DNA of 5,214 bases from Actinomycetota bacterium (GTDB lineage: Bacteria > Actinomycetota > Acidimicrobiia > Acidimicrobiales > Ilumatobacteraceae). Where the stretch lies: the NCBI GenBank assembly GCA_005801025.1, contig SYDZ01000202.1:1-5214 (forward strand), read 5' to 3'. The position numbers and the translations under genes were made by a program. The notes beneath the pieces are model-generated. The model searched no databases, was not told the origin of the DNA, and saw only the letters and a list, made by a program, of their open reading frames with translations. Each line of letters starts with the position of its first letter. Within the stretch, counting starts at the first letter, position 1. Below, one piece after another: positions 1 to 5,214 of this stretch.

Positions 1-273
1 CACGGGGACCTGCGCCCCATTCAACATTGTCACGCAGCGCAACATGGTGCCATCACCGCCGACACTCAGCACCAGATCGGCACCAGGCGTGGGATCGTCG
101 AGAATTGTGATACCAGCACGACCTAAAACATCGGCGTCATCGGGACAAGCAAGTGCTTGGTGATCGTTAGCGAGTAACCATTCCACGGCACGACGCGCCA
201 CCGTTGAGGCCTCGGGACGTTCCGAATGACCGACGATCACGACTTTGAGGTGTTTCGTTGCCTGAGTCGTCAT
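1..273 (-). CDS. nadK: NAD kinase, N-terminal part (3' end cut by window edge)
   Basis: ATP- or polyphosphate-dependent NAD kinase, which phosphorylates NAD to NADP in the cytoplasm. I translated 91 residues from ATG at 273 down to base 1 with no stop, so the gene is truncated by the left edge. Visible are an N-terminal beta strand (KVVIVGHSERPEA, from residue 10) followed by a helix, and the family's diagnostic GGDGT motif at residues 72-76 within LVLSVGGDGTMLR. Asp74 corresponds to the conserved Asp of that motif, used in NAD binding and catalysis. The second conserved NE/D region would lie outside the window. The start overlaps the tlyA stop as ATGA, and a weak purine stretch GAGAAG (minus strand, 287 to 282) sits 8 nt upstream, so coupled translation after tlyA is likely. 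The tlyA-nadK order is the same in Mycobacterium, where recN follows. Identification is firm; only the C-terminal half is unseen. Confidence 0.93.
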   Translation of the reverse strand, partial: MTTQATKHLKVVIVGHSERPEASTVARRAVEWLLANDHQALACPDDADVLGRAGITILDDPTPGADLVLSVGGDGTMLRCVTMLNGAQVPV

Positions 274-1025
274 ACTGACATCTTCTCACGCACGGTGGCG
301 TGTAACAGGAACTCTTGATTACCCTGCGCCCCGGTGATCGGCGACAGCATCACTCCGCGCACCTGCGCCCCAGCGTGTTCGCATGATTCCCGAACGGCCG
401 AACATGCTGCTTGGTGTAAATCTGGATCAGAAATGATTCCCCGACCCTTGGAAACCTCGCGCCGACCGACCTCAAATTGTGGCTTCACCAATAACACTAC
501 GTCACTCCCTGTTTCGCAGACGCCCACCAAAGAGGGCACAACAAGGGTGAGCGAAATGAAAGACAGATCGGCGACGACGCAGGTGACTCGGCCACCGATG
601 TCATCAGCAGTCATCTCGCGAACGTTGAAACGCTCAATCACCGTAACACGCTGATCATCGCGGATCTTGGGATGTAATTGCCCATGCCCCACATCAAGAG
701 CCACCACATGGCCTGCTCCACGCTGCAATAAGCAGTCGCTAAAGCCGCCCGTTGAGGCGCCGGCATCCAAGACCCGACGGCCAGTGACAGCAATGCCAAA
801 GGCCTCAAGAGCACCGTCAAGTTTTTCTCCGCCACGACTCACAAAACGTGCCGGTGGTCCACTCACGAGGATGGCATCGCTGGGATCCACTTGATGAGCA
901 ACCTTCGAGGCCACGGCGCCATTGACTAAAACTCTGCCAAATTCAATCAGTTCTGCGGCTTCTCTGCGGCTCATGACTAACTGTCGTCGCACAAGTTCGG
1001 CATCGAGTCGTTGACGACGCGACAT
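270..1025 (-). CDS. tlyA: TlyA-family 16S/23S rRNA (cytidine-2'-O)-methyltransferase, hemolysin-like
   Basis: TlyA family SAM-dependent 2'-O-methyltransferase. In Mycobacterium tuberculosis the homologue modifies 16S C1409 and 23S C1920, and its loss gives capreomycin resistance. The 251 residues comprise an N-terminal S4 RNA-binding domain (about 1-58, with SRREAAELIEFGRVLVNG), a short linker (59-62) and an FtsJ-like Rossmann methyltransferase domain (about 63-251). The SAM-binding motif is DAGASTGGF at 87-95. VADLSFISL (151-159) and LLVKPQFE (178-185) are family signatures. K68, D153, K181 and E238 fall at the positions expected for the K-D-K-E catalytic tetrad. The linker reads ARFV, where the mycobacterial protein has RAWV. 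ATG 1025 lies 2 nt after the stop of the upstream gene and has no clear ribosome binding site, suggesting coupling. The longer N-terminal domain favours the dual-site (type II) subfamily, but that assignment is inference. Confidence 0.95.
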   Translation of the reverse strand: MSRRQRLDAELVRRQLVMSRREAAELIEFGRVLVNGAVASKVAHQVDPSDAILVSGPPARFVSRGGEKLDGALEAFGIAVTGRRVLDAGASTGGFSDCLLQRGAGHVVALDVGHGQLHPKIRDDQRVTVIERFNVREMTADDIGGRVTCVVADLSFISLTLVVPSLVGVCETGSDVVLLVKPQFEVGRREVSKGRGIISDPDLHQAACSAVRESCEHAGAQVRGVMLSPITGAQGNQEFLLHATVREKMSV

Positions 1026-1027
1026 GA

Positions 1028-1456
1028 CTATTTAGTCGGGGCCTTCTTGGCGGTTACTTTCTTCGCTGCGACTTTCTTAGGGGCCACCTTCTTCACTGGC
1101 GCTTTTTTCGCAGCGGCTTTCTGTATTGACATTTTTTTCGCAGGTGCGACCTCCGATAATTGTTCAATCTTCTTTTCTAACATTGCAAGTCGGGTATTTA
1201 CCTCGCCTAATTGTTTTGCGACTTCTCGCTCCACAGCAGCCGAGAAATACTGAGATGATTTACTCTTCGCTTGCATCATCTCGCTGACGATTTTTTCTGC
1301 CTGGCGACGACCCTGATCCCCGACCTTACTCATCTCCCTGACGAGTTTTTCCGTGGCCTGAGGAGTCATGGGTGACATTGACTCAATCAGCTTTCTTATT
1401 GACTCCATCGTGCTGGGTTTCTTTGCCATGTCCTCAGCGTACTCATTGTCACGCAC
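1028..1456 (-). CDS. Small phasin-like protein with Lys/Ala-rich histone H1-like tail
   Basis: Function unknown. The 142 residues (GTG start) divide into a predicted amphipathic helical segment (about 10-75), a coiled-coil-like stretch (about 75-101, VEREVAKQLGEVNTRL and following) and a basic tail. In the tail, residues 114-138 form five consecutive pentads of the type xxxKK, ending in APTK. Helical body plus AAKK-type tail resembles phasins such as PhaF, and the tail alone resembles that of mycobacterial HupB or histone H1-like proteins. DNA, RNA or polymer-granule binding is therefore possible but inferred. It occupies the slot of the small gene Rv1693 between the HAD phosphatase and tlyA, 25 nt after the former and 2 nt before the latter. 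The start is uncertain: GTG 1456 has no good ribosome site, and ATG 1429 (133 aa, beginning MAKKPSTMESI) has GAGGA only 1 nt upstream. Being inside a tight operon and having a clear domain layout, it is very probably real. Confidence 0.8.
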   Translation of the reverse strand: MRDNEYAEDMAKKPSTMESIRKLIESMSPMTPQATEKLVREMSKVGDQGRRQAEKIVSEMMQAKSKSSQYFSAAVEREVAKQLGEVNTRLAMLEKKIEQLSEVAPAKKMSIQKAAAKKAPVKKVAPKKVAAKKVTAKKAPTK

Positions 1457-1481
1457 CGCCGAGATTCGTAGTCAGTGACTT

Positions 1482-2306
1482 TTACAGCACCTCGTCAGCA
1501 ACCGCTGACAGATCGGCAACATCAAAATCAGAAAAGACCCCAGCAAAGAATTCGCTATCAGTCGCTGGTGACATTGACGCCAGGGTGACCCCAGATCGCA
1601 CCAAAGCAAAACGGCAGCCCAGAGTGTGCGCAAATTTTCCGTCGGTTGAGGGTCGATCACCGACCATAATGGTCGACTGTTCAACACTGCCGAGAATCTC
1701 GGTGACAACATCGGCCATAGCCTGATGAGGCTTACCAGCAATTATCGGCTGCACACCCGATGCAACGGCAATGGCCGCGAGAATACTTCCACCGCCTGGA
1801 ATGGGGCCACTCGGCGTCGGGTACGTGGCATCGTCATTGGTGCCTATGAGAAGCGCCCCGCGACTGATTGCCAAAGACGCGCGGCGCATGACCTCATAAT
1901 CGAACCAGCGATGAAAACCGACCATCACGATGTCAATGCCGTGCAGAATCTCGTCGTTCTCACTTGCCAAGCAGTCGGCATAACGCACGATGTCCGCTCC
2001 CACGTCTTGCAGTGCTTGCTCAATCCCTGGACCGCCACAGACCAGAACTCTTTGACCCGCTTGCACCAGACTTGCCCCCGCCATAGCTGAGGTGACGATG
2101 TCACCCGCAGCGCTGATACCAACATCGGCAAGGGCCGCTACTTGTTCTTCTTGAGTTGACCAAGAATTGTTCGTCACAAATAATACTCGATGGCCGGCTC
2201 GACGAAACCGCTCGACTGCGTCTGGCGAACCTGCGATGCCGCGATGCGCCAACCAGATCACACCGTCAAGGTCGCAGAGAATCGGAAATTTATGAAAATG
2301 ACGCAT
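1482..2306 (-). CDS. HAD-superfamily subfamily IIA (NagD-like) phosphatase
   Basis: Haloacid dehalogenase-type phosphatase with a NagD-type C2 cap, 274 residues from ATG 2306. Motif I is ILCDLDGVIW with nucleophile D12 and acid D14. Motif II is VTNNS (T45, N46, N47). The C2-cap signature GTNDDATYPTPSGPIPGGGS begins near residue 155. Motif III lysine is K192 in IAGKPH, and motif IV is GDRPSTD with D217 and D222. All catalytic residues are present, so the enzyme should be active on a small phosphorylated metabolite. By position it corresponds to M. tuberculosis Rv1692, reported as a glycerol-3-phosphate phosphatase; the same substrate is inference here. The reading frame stays open upstream to 2447, but that extension has no family similarity and would overlap the start of the divergent DUF1015 gene, so M at 2306 is preferred. 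First gene of the operon; a TACAAT box lies about 43 nt upstream. Confidence 0.92.
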   Translation of the reverse strand: MRHFHKFPILCDLDGVIWLAHRGIAGSPDAVERFRRAGHRVLFVTNNSWSTQEEQVAALADVGISAAGDIVTSAMAGASLVQAGQRVLVCGGPGIEQALQDVGADIVRYADCLASENDEILHGIDIVMVGFHRWFDYEVMRRASLAISRGALLIGTNDDATYPTPSGPIPGGGSILAAIAVASGVQPIIAGKPHQAMADVVTEILGSVEQSTIMVGDRPSTDGKFAHTLGCRFALVRSGVTLASMSPATDSEFFAGVFSDFDVADLSAVADEVL

Positions 2307-2319
2307 CGCTATGCGATCT

Positions 2320-2349
2320 TGCCATGTCTCAGTCCCGCCACACATGGCA
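2320..2349. promoter_or_regulatory. Perfect 8-bp inverted repeat, candidate operator in divergent gap
   Basis: TGCCATGT (2320-2327) and ACATGGCA (2342-2349) are exact reverse complements separated by 14 nt. They lie inside the 53-bp gap between the HAD start (2306) and the DUF1015 start (2360). The right arm touches the candidate -10 box and covers the predicted start of the HAD-operon transcript, a placement typical of a repressor operator. No regulator gene is visible in the window, so the binding protein is unknown and chance occurrence cannot be excluded. Confidence 0.35.
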
Positions 2350-2354
2350 TTGTA
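2349..2354 (-). promoter_or_regulatory. Candidate -10 box (TACAAT) for the HAD-tlyA-nadK operon
   Basis: On the minus strand, 2354 to 2349 reads TACAAT, which fits the actinobacterial TANNNT consensus and is close to TATAAT. A transcript would start near 2342 and leave about 36 nt before the ATG at 2306. The hexamer 17 nt upstream (GGGTTC) is a poor -35 match. The box abuts the right arm of the inverted repeat at 2320-2349. Seen only as a motif; no expression evidence. Confidence 0.35.
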
Positions 2355-2359
2355 GAGGT

Positions 2360-3559
2360 GTGCCCCGTTTTGAACCCTTCCGCGCTCTGCGTTATCCCGT
2401 TTTGCCCAGCCAATCGGAGTTACTGAATCAGGTTGCTGCTCCGCCATACGACGTGTTGTCGCCGACGGATATCGCCACTCTCAATGCCTCACACCCGCAC
2501 AACATTGTGCATATTGATGTTCCCTTAGAAGACGATGGTCCAGGTCGCTACGAGCAGGCGGGACGAGTTTTGCAGAGTTGGGTTCAGCAAGGCATCTTGG
2601 TTCGCGATGAGACTGCTTCGTTCACTATTTATCGGATGACATTCACCGACGAAGCCGGAGTCACACGCACAACGGTCGGGGTCATTGGTGCTTTAGAGGT
2701 CGTCGACGAAGGGGCGGGTGGAGTTCTCCCCCACGAACGCACCACTCCTAAAGCGAAAACAGATCGACTTGATTTGACGCGCTCCACGATGGCCAACCTG
2801 TCACCGGTGTGGGGACTTTCCCTGACTCCTGGGCTCACCGAATTGTTGCGCGCCCCCGGACAACTTGTGGGCTCAATGACCACAGAGGGCGTGCTTCATA
2901 GCGTTGAACGCGTCGATGATCCACAGCGGGTGGCTGACATTTCGGCTGCTGTGGCTTCTCACGAAGTCGTTATTGCTGACGGGCATCACCGTTACGCCAT
3001 GAGTCGTACATTTCGCGATGAGCAGCGCGTCACCGATACGGGTAGCCATGATTCGGCCGAACTGACGATGACCTACGTTGGTGAACTTATTGAAGAGCAA
3101 CTCAGCGTGGAAGCAATCCATCGACTGTATTCAGACATTTCCTATGAGAACCTTCGGCAGGCTTTAGACAAGTATTTCGTGCTCTCACCCTCACTGGCGG
3201 TCACCGCAACTATCACTCATGAGATGCACGAGCGCGGCGCGCTCGTCCTCATCAATACGGATGGAACAGGTCAGTTCATGGTGCCTCGCGCAGAGATGTT
3301 CGTTGGCGTGCGCGACCTTGATGGGGCACGGCTCGAACATTGCCTCGCTGACCTGTCCCACGAAGTGACCTATCAACACGGGGTGAGTCACATCGTCGAC
3401 ATGGTTGCGGCACACCAAGCCAATGCAGGTGTTCTCATTCGACCAGTGACTGTGGCCGAGATTCGCCGCACAGCCGACGAAGGTCTGTTGATGCCCCCGA
3501 AATCAACTTTCTTTACCCCAAAGTTACGCACTGGTTTGGTGCTGCGACCGCTCGACTGA
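2360..3559 (+). CDS. DUF1015 family protein
   Basis: Conserved protein of the DUF1015 family, whose biochemical role I do not know. It has 399 residues when started at GTG 2360. This start gives the usual family N-terminus VPRFEPFRALRY; the frame is open further upstream to 2156, but those residues look unrelated and would overlap the HAD gene. Family landmarks: APPYDV (27-32), PHERTTPKAKTDRLDL with K131, D135 and R136, SPVWGL (148-153), IADGHHRYAMS with GHHRY at 208-212, and the C-terminal PPKSTFFTPK (about 379-388). It is predicted cytoplasmic, with no signal peptide. AGAGG lies only 1 nt before the GTG, so the ribosome site is atypical and leaderless initiation is possible; an alternative ATG at 2324 would add 12 residues. 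From memory, homologues in some other phyla sit beside serA and serC, hinting at amino-acid or phospho-metabolite chemistry. Divergent from the HAD gene and convergent with the aldolase gene. Confidence 0.9.
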   Translation: MPRFEPFRALRYPVLPSQSELLNQVAAPPYDVLSPTDIATLNASHPHNIVHIDVPLEDDGPGRYEQAGRVLQSWVQQGILVRDETASFTIYRMTFTDEAGVTRTTVGVIGALEVVDEGAGGVLPHERTTPKAKTDRLDLTRSTMANLSPVWGLSLTPGLTELLRAPGQLVGSMTTEGVLHSVERVDDPQRVADISAAVASHEVVIADGHHRYAMSRTFRDEQRVTDTGSHDSAELTMTYVGELIEEQLSVEAIHRLYSDISYENLRQALDKYFVLSPSLAVTATITHEMHERGALVLINTDGTGQFMVPRAEMFVGVRDLDGARLEHCLADLSHEVTYQHGVSHIVDMVAAHQANAGVLIRPVTVAEIRRTADEGLLMPPKSTFFTPKLRTGLVLRPLD

Positions 3560-3572
3560 ACCTACATTCGTC

Positions 3573-4460
3573 TCAGGTGTTGGAGGCGTCACAGATTTCT
3601 TGAATCGTGGAATCAAAAATCACGTTGAACTCAGCGTCACTCTGCTGGGCCGAAAGTCCTTCGGTCAGAGCGCGCGAGAAACTGGCGATGACACCGTGGT
3701 TATTGCTCAAGCGACGGTTGGATTCTTCACGGCTGTAGCCGCCAGAGAGAGCCACAACGCGCAAAACGCTCGGGTGCCGCACGAGTTCAAGATAAAAATC
3801 GTCCACTTCGGGCAGGGTCAACTTCAAGAGCACGGGCTGATCTGCGCTTTGTGCATCAAGTTCGCGCAACACAGCAGCCTTCAGCATGATTTCTGCTGCG
3901 CCTTTGCTGGTGCTATTGATATCAACTTCGGGTTCAATGATCGGCACCATACCTGCGGCCAAGATCTGACGGCCAACTGCGAACTGCTGAGCAACAACGG
4001 CTTCAATGCCGACCTGGTTAGCGGATTTAATGACCGATCGCATCTTGGTTCCGAAAATGCCCTTGCTCGCCCCTTTGCCCAACAAGGCATCAAGATCGGG
4101 CATCGGCTTCATGACTTGCACGCCGTCGAGTTCGTCAGCGAGACCTTTATCAATTTTGAGAAAAGGCACAACACCTTTTTTGTTCCAGAGATATTCCGCG
4201 CTGCCAAGACCGTCAATCTCGCGTTCCATGGTGCCTTCAAAAAGAATCGCTCCCAAGATACGTCGACCGTTAAAGGCTGGACTAGTGACCATGCGAGTGC
4301 GCATGGCGTGAATGAGATCAAACATCTCGGCATCACTGGAGTATTCGGATTCAGCGATGCCATACAGGCTGAGTGCCTTGGGTGAACTTCCGCCACTTTG
4401 ATCTAAAGCAGCGATGAAACCTTCACCATCTCGCATCCGAGCCAACTGTTCTTGGTGCAT
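3573..4460 (-). CDS. fda: Fructose-bisphosphate aldolase, class I (bacterial Fda type)
   Basis: Schiff-base aldolase that interconverts fructose 1,6-bisphosphate with dihydroxyacetone phosphate and glyceraldehyde 3-phosphate in glycolysis and gluconeogenesis. The 295 residues match the Staphylococcus Fda type (about 296 aa) along the whole length as I recall it: FIAALDQSGGS (15-25), RMVTSPAFN, GAILFEGTMERE (70-81), VVPFLKIDKGL, IFGTKMRS, VPIIEPEVDIN (172-182), LLKLTLPE (211-218) and ALSGGYSRE (237-245). K213 is the predicted Schiff-base lysine, and E176 and D20 lie in the conserved active-site strands. It is a metal-independent TIM barrel and needs no partner. ATG 4460 is preferred because an in-frame TAA lies two codons upstream (4469 to 4467), GAAGGG lies 10 nt upstream, and the N-terminus aligns with the family. 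It is transcribed alone. The 3' end faces DUF1015 with 13 bp between stops and no visible terminator hairpin. Confidence 0.96.
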   Translation of the reverse strand: MHQEQLARMRDGEGFIAALDQSGGSSPKALSLYGIAESEYSSDAEMFDLIHAMRTRMVTSPAFNGRRILGAILFEGTMEREIDGLGSAEYLWNKKGVVPFLKIDKGLADELDGVQVMKPMPDLDALLGKGASKGIFGTKMRSVIKSANQVGIEAVVAQQFAVGRQILAAGMVPIIEPEVDINSTSKGAAEIMLKAAVLRELDAQSADQPVLLKLTLPEVDDFYLELVRHPSVLRVVALSGGYSREESNRRLSNNHGVIASFSRALTEGLSAQQSDAEFNVIFDSTIQEICDASNT

Positions 4461-4470
4461 TTTCGCTTAA

Positions 4471-4476
4471 CCCTTC
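4471..4476 (-). promoter_or_regulatory. fda: Ribosome binding site of the aldolase gene
   Basis: GAAGGG on the minus strand (4476 to 4471) precedes ATG 4460 by 10 nt. This is slightly long, but it is the best Shine-Dalgarno match of any gene in the window. Together with the in-frame TAA at 4469 to 4467 it fixes the start. Confidence 0.45.
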
Positions 4477-4481
4477 ATGTA

Positions 4482-4525
4482 GAACTACGCCACCTGCGGG
4501 GCGACCGACCCTGCCAGCGTAGTTC
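4482..4525. promoter_or_regulatory. Perfect 9-bp inverted repeat in the aldolase/RCC1 divergent gap
   Basis: GAACTACGC (4482-4490) and GCGTAGTTC (4517-4525) are exact reverse complements with a 26-nt spacer. They lie in the 115-bp gap between the divergent aldolase and RCC1-protein genes. The right arm also starts an imperfect 16-bp palindrome (4517-4532, one T/G mismatch), and the left arm overlaps GTAG-AA-CTAC (4479-4488). Two copies of one half-site facing each other suggest paired regulator binding sites. A transcript hairpin with a long loop is the alternative. No regulator is encoded nearby. Confidence 0.35.
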
Positions 4526-4569
4526 ACTGCGCCGAGGTCATCCGAACGCACGTCTAGGACCAGATGCTG

Positions 4570-4575
4570 TAACCT
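4570..4575 (+). promoter_or_regulatory. Candidate -10 box (TAACCT) for leaderless RCC1-protein mRNA
   Basis: TAACCT matches TANNNT and ends 6 nt before the ATG at 4582, the spacing expected if transcription starts at that A and the mRNA is leaderless. No Shine-Dalgarno sequence precedes either ATG (4576 or 4582). An overlapping TATGAT at 4575-4580 is a second -10-like hexamer, but its expected start would fall inside the coding region. No convincing -35 element is seen. Confidence 0.35.
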
Positions 4576-4581
4576 ATGATC

Positions 4582-5214
4582 ATGACATCGTCCAAAGTTG
4601 GTTGCCTGCGACTTGTTGTCACAGGATGTTTGTTCATGCTGTCCGTCACTACGGCAACCGTCATCGGCTCGAACGAGGTGCGCGCCCTTGATGTCAACTC
4701 GGCGTTGTCTGTGCCGACAAATATTTGTGGCGAGTCCGGTATCAGTTCCGTGGACCTGTCATGGGATACACCCACCGACACAAATGTCACCGGTCATGTC
4801 GTGGAATATCAGATCTCTGGTGCAGCATCATGGACCGCTGGACCGGCGGTCACCGAGGCCAACCGAGTGACAGTGCCAGGCGTCAATGGCACGCGTTACA
4901 CGTATCGTGTCGCCAGCACTAACGACAGTGGGCAACGCTCGGCATGGGGTTCCTATTGTCTTTTAGGTTGGGGCCGACAGGCTTCCTCGTCGGTACCGAT
5001 ACCGTTCGGACGCGGCGCGCTTTCCGGCAAAACTGTCACCAACATCACCGCCGGCTACGAGCACACGTGTGCAGTGTTATCGGACGGCACCGCCGCCTGC
5101 TGGGGCTACAACGGCTACGGGCAACTCGGTAACGGCACCACCACCAACTCGAGCACACCCGTCGCCGTCACTAGCGGCGCGCTTTCCGGCAAAACTGTCA
5201 CCAACATCACCGCC
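4582..5214 (+). CDS. Secreted Fn3-like plus RCC1-repeat protein, N-terminal part (3' end cut)
   Basis: Probable exported or surface protein of unknown function. The frame is open from ATG 4576 or 4582 to the right edge without a stop. Numbering from 4576 (213 codons): residues 1-37 form a signal peptide with basic residues K7 and R12, a hydrophobic core and probable cleavage after VRA (A37). Residues about 45-128 resemble one fibronectin type III domain (W63, Y78, then RYTYRVAS), flanked by C51 and C128, which could form a disulfide. From residue 147 an RCC1-type repeat of 54 residues begins (GALSGKTVTNITAGYEHTCA, then SDGTAACWG and YGQLGNG), and a second unit starts at 201 and is cut by the edge. 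C165 and C175 may pair within the repeat. RCC1 repeats usually build beta-propellers, so several more units are expected beyond the window. ATG 4582 is favoured as start because of the TAACCT box 6 nt upstream. Divergent from the aldolase gene, with no evident link to it. Confidence 0.85.
   Translation, partial: MTSSKVGCLRLVVTGCLFMLSVTTATVIGSNEVRALDVNSALSVPTNICGESGISSVDLSWDTPTDTNVTGHVVEYQISGAASWTAGPAVTEANRVTVPGVNGTRYTYRVASTNDSGQRSAWGSYCLLGWGRQASSSVPIPFGRGALSGKTVTNITAGYEHTCAVLSDGTAACWGYNGYGQLGNGTTTNSSTPVAVTSGALSGKTVTNITA
5012..5214 (+). repeat. Tandem 162-bp RCC1-coding repeat (first unit plus start of second)
   Basis: Bases 5012-5052 and 5174-5214 are identical over 41 nt, the full overlap available before the window ends. 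The offset is 162 nt, or 54 codons, so the repeat stays in frame. Each unit encodes one RCC1-type blade. Identity at the third codon positions as well as in protein points to recent duplication or gene conversion within the array. The number of units cannot be seen. Confidence 0.85.

Noticed and set aside
334..894. Plus-strand open frames opposite tlyA
   Set aside because: They are antisense shadows of a strongly conserved gene, with low-complexity composition and no domain features.
1103..1140. Homopolymer T runs (A runs in the coding strand) that might cause programmed frameshifting
   Set aside because: They encode Lys codons of the basic tail, the frame continues intact to its stop, and no stimulatory structure or alternative-frame product is evident.
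2156..2359. N-terminal extension of the DUF1015 protein
   Set aside because: The extra 68 residues lie antisense to HAD motifs I and II, and the family N-terminus is reached at GTG 2360.
2307..2447. N-terminal extension of the HAD protein to an upstream start at 2447
   Set aside because: The extra 47 residues have no HAD similarity and would overlap the conserved N-terminus of the divergent DUF1015 protein.
3600..4385. Long open frame (261 codons) on the plus strand
   Set aside because: It lies entirely antisense to the aldolase gene, has no recognisable domain, and the aldolase frame matches its family end to end.
4621..4632. Lipobox-like VTGC at residues 15-18 of the RCC1 protein
   Set aside because: The hydrophobic stretch before the Cys is too short and contains Arg12; the hydrophobic core continues after the Cys and ends at a normal signal peptidase site (VRA).
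4554..4790. Minus-strand open frame of 78 codons opposite the RCC1 gene start
   Set aside because: It is antisense to the signal peptide and Fn3-like region, has no recognisable family, and covers the divergent promoter.

Overview
The window looks like chromosomal DNA of an actinobacterium (Actinomycetota). The minus-strand run HAD-IIA phosphatase, small Lys-rich protein, tlyA, nadK has the gene order I know from Mycobacterium (Rv1692 to Rv1695, followed there by recN). Moderate GC by eye, weak or absent Shine-Dalgarno sequences and GTG starts fit that phylum. The lineage cannot be fixed further; a free-living or aquatic actinobacterium is only a guess.

Layout, left to right. Positions 1-2306 hold a four-gene minus-strand operon, transcribed from right to left: a NagD-like HAD phosphatase (1482-2306), a phasin-like or histone-tailed small protein (1028-1456), the rRNA methyltransferase/hemolysin-like TlyA (270-1025), and the N-terminal 91 residues of NAD kinase (1-273), which is cut by the left edge. 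Genes are spaced by 25 nt, 2 nt and an ATGA overlap, so translational coupling is likely. On the plus strand and divergent from the HAD gene is a DUF1015 protein (2360-3559). The 53-bp gap between the two starts carries an 8-bp perfect inverted repeat and a TACAAT -10-like box. The DUF1015 gene converges on a class I fructose-bisphosphate aldolase (3573-4460, minus), with only 13 bp between the stop codons. Divergent from the aldolase is a secreted protein (from about 4582 or 4576, plus) that runs off the right edge. It has a signal peptide, one fibronectin type III-like domain and the first units of a 54-residue RCC1-type repeat array. The 115-bp aldolase/RCC1 gap contains a 9-bp perfect inverted repeat and a likely leaderless promoter.

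Functionally the window mixes housekeeping functions (ribosome modification, NADP supply, glycolysis/gluconeogenesis) with an uncharacterised conserved family (DUF1015) and a repeat-rich exported protein. No mobile element, CRISPR array, tRNA or rRNA was seen, and there is no clear sign of a novel multi-gene system. The least explained parts are the two inverted repeats in divergent promoters, the DUF1015 protein, the Lys-rich-tailed operon protein and the nucleotide-identical RCC1 repeats. No gap longer than 300 bases lacks a gene.
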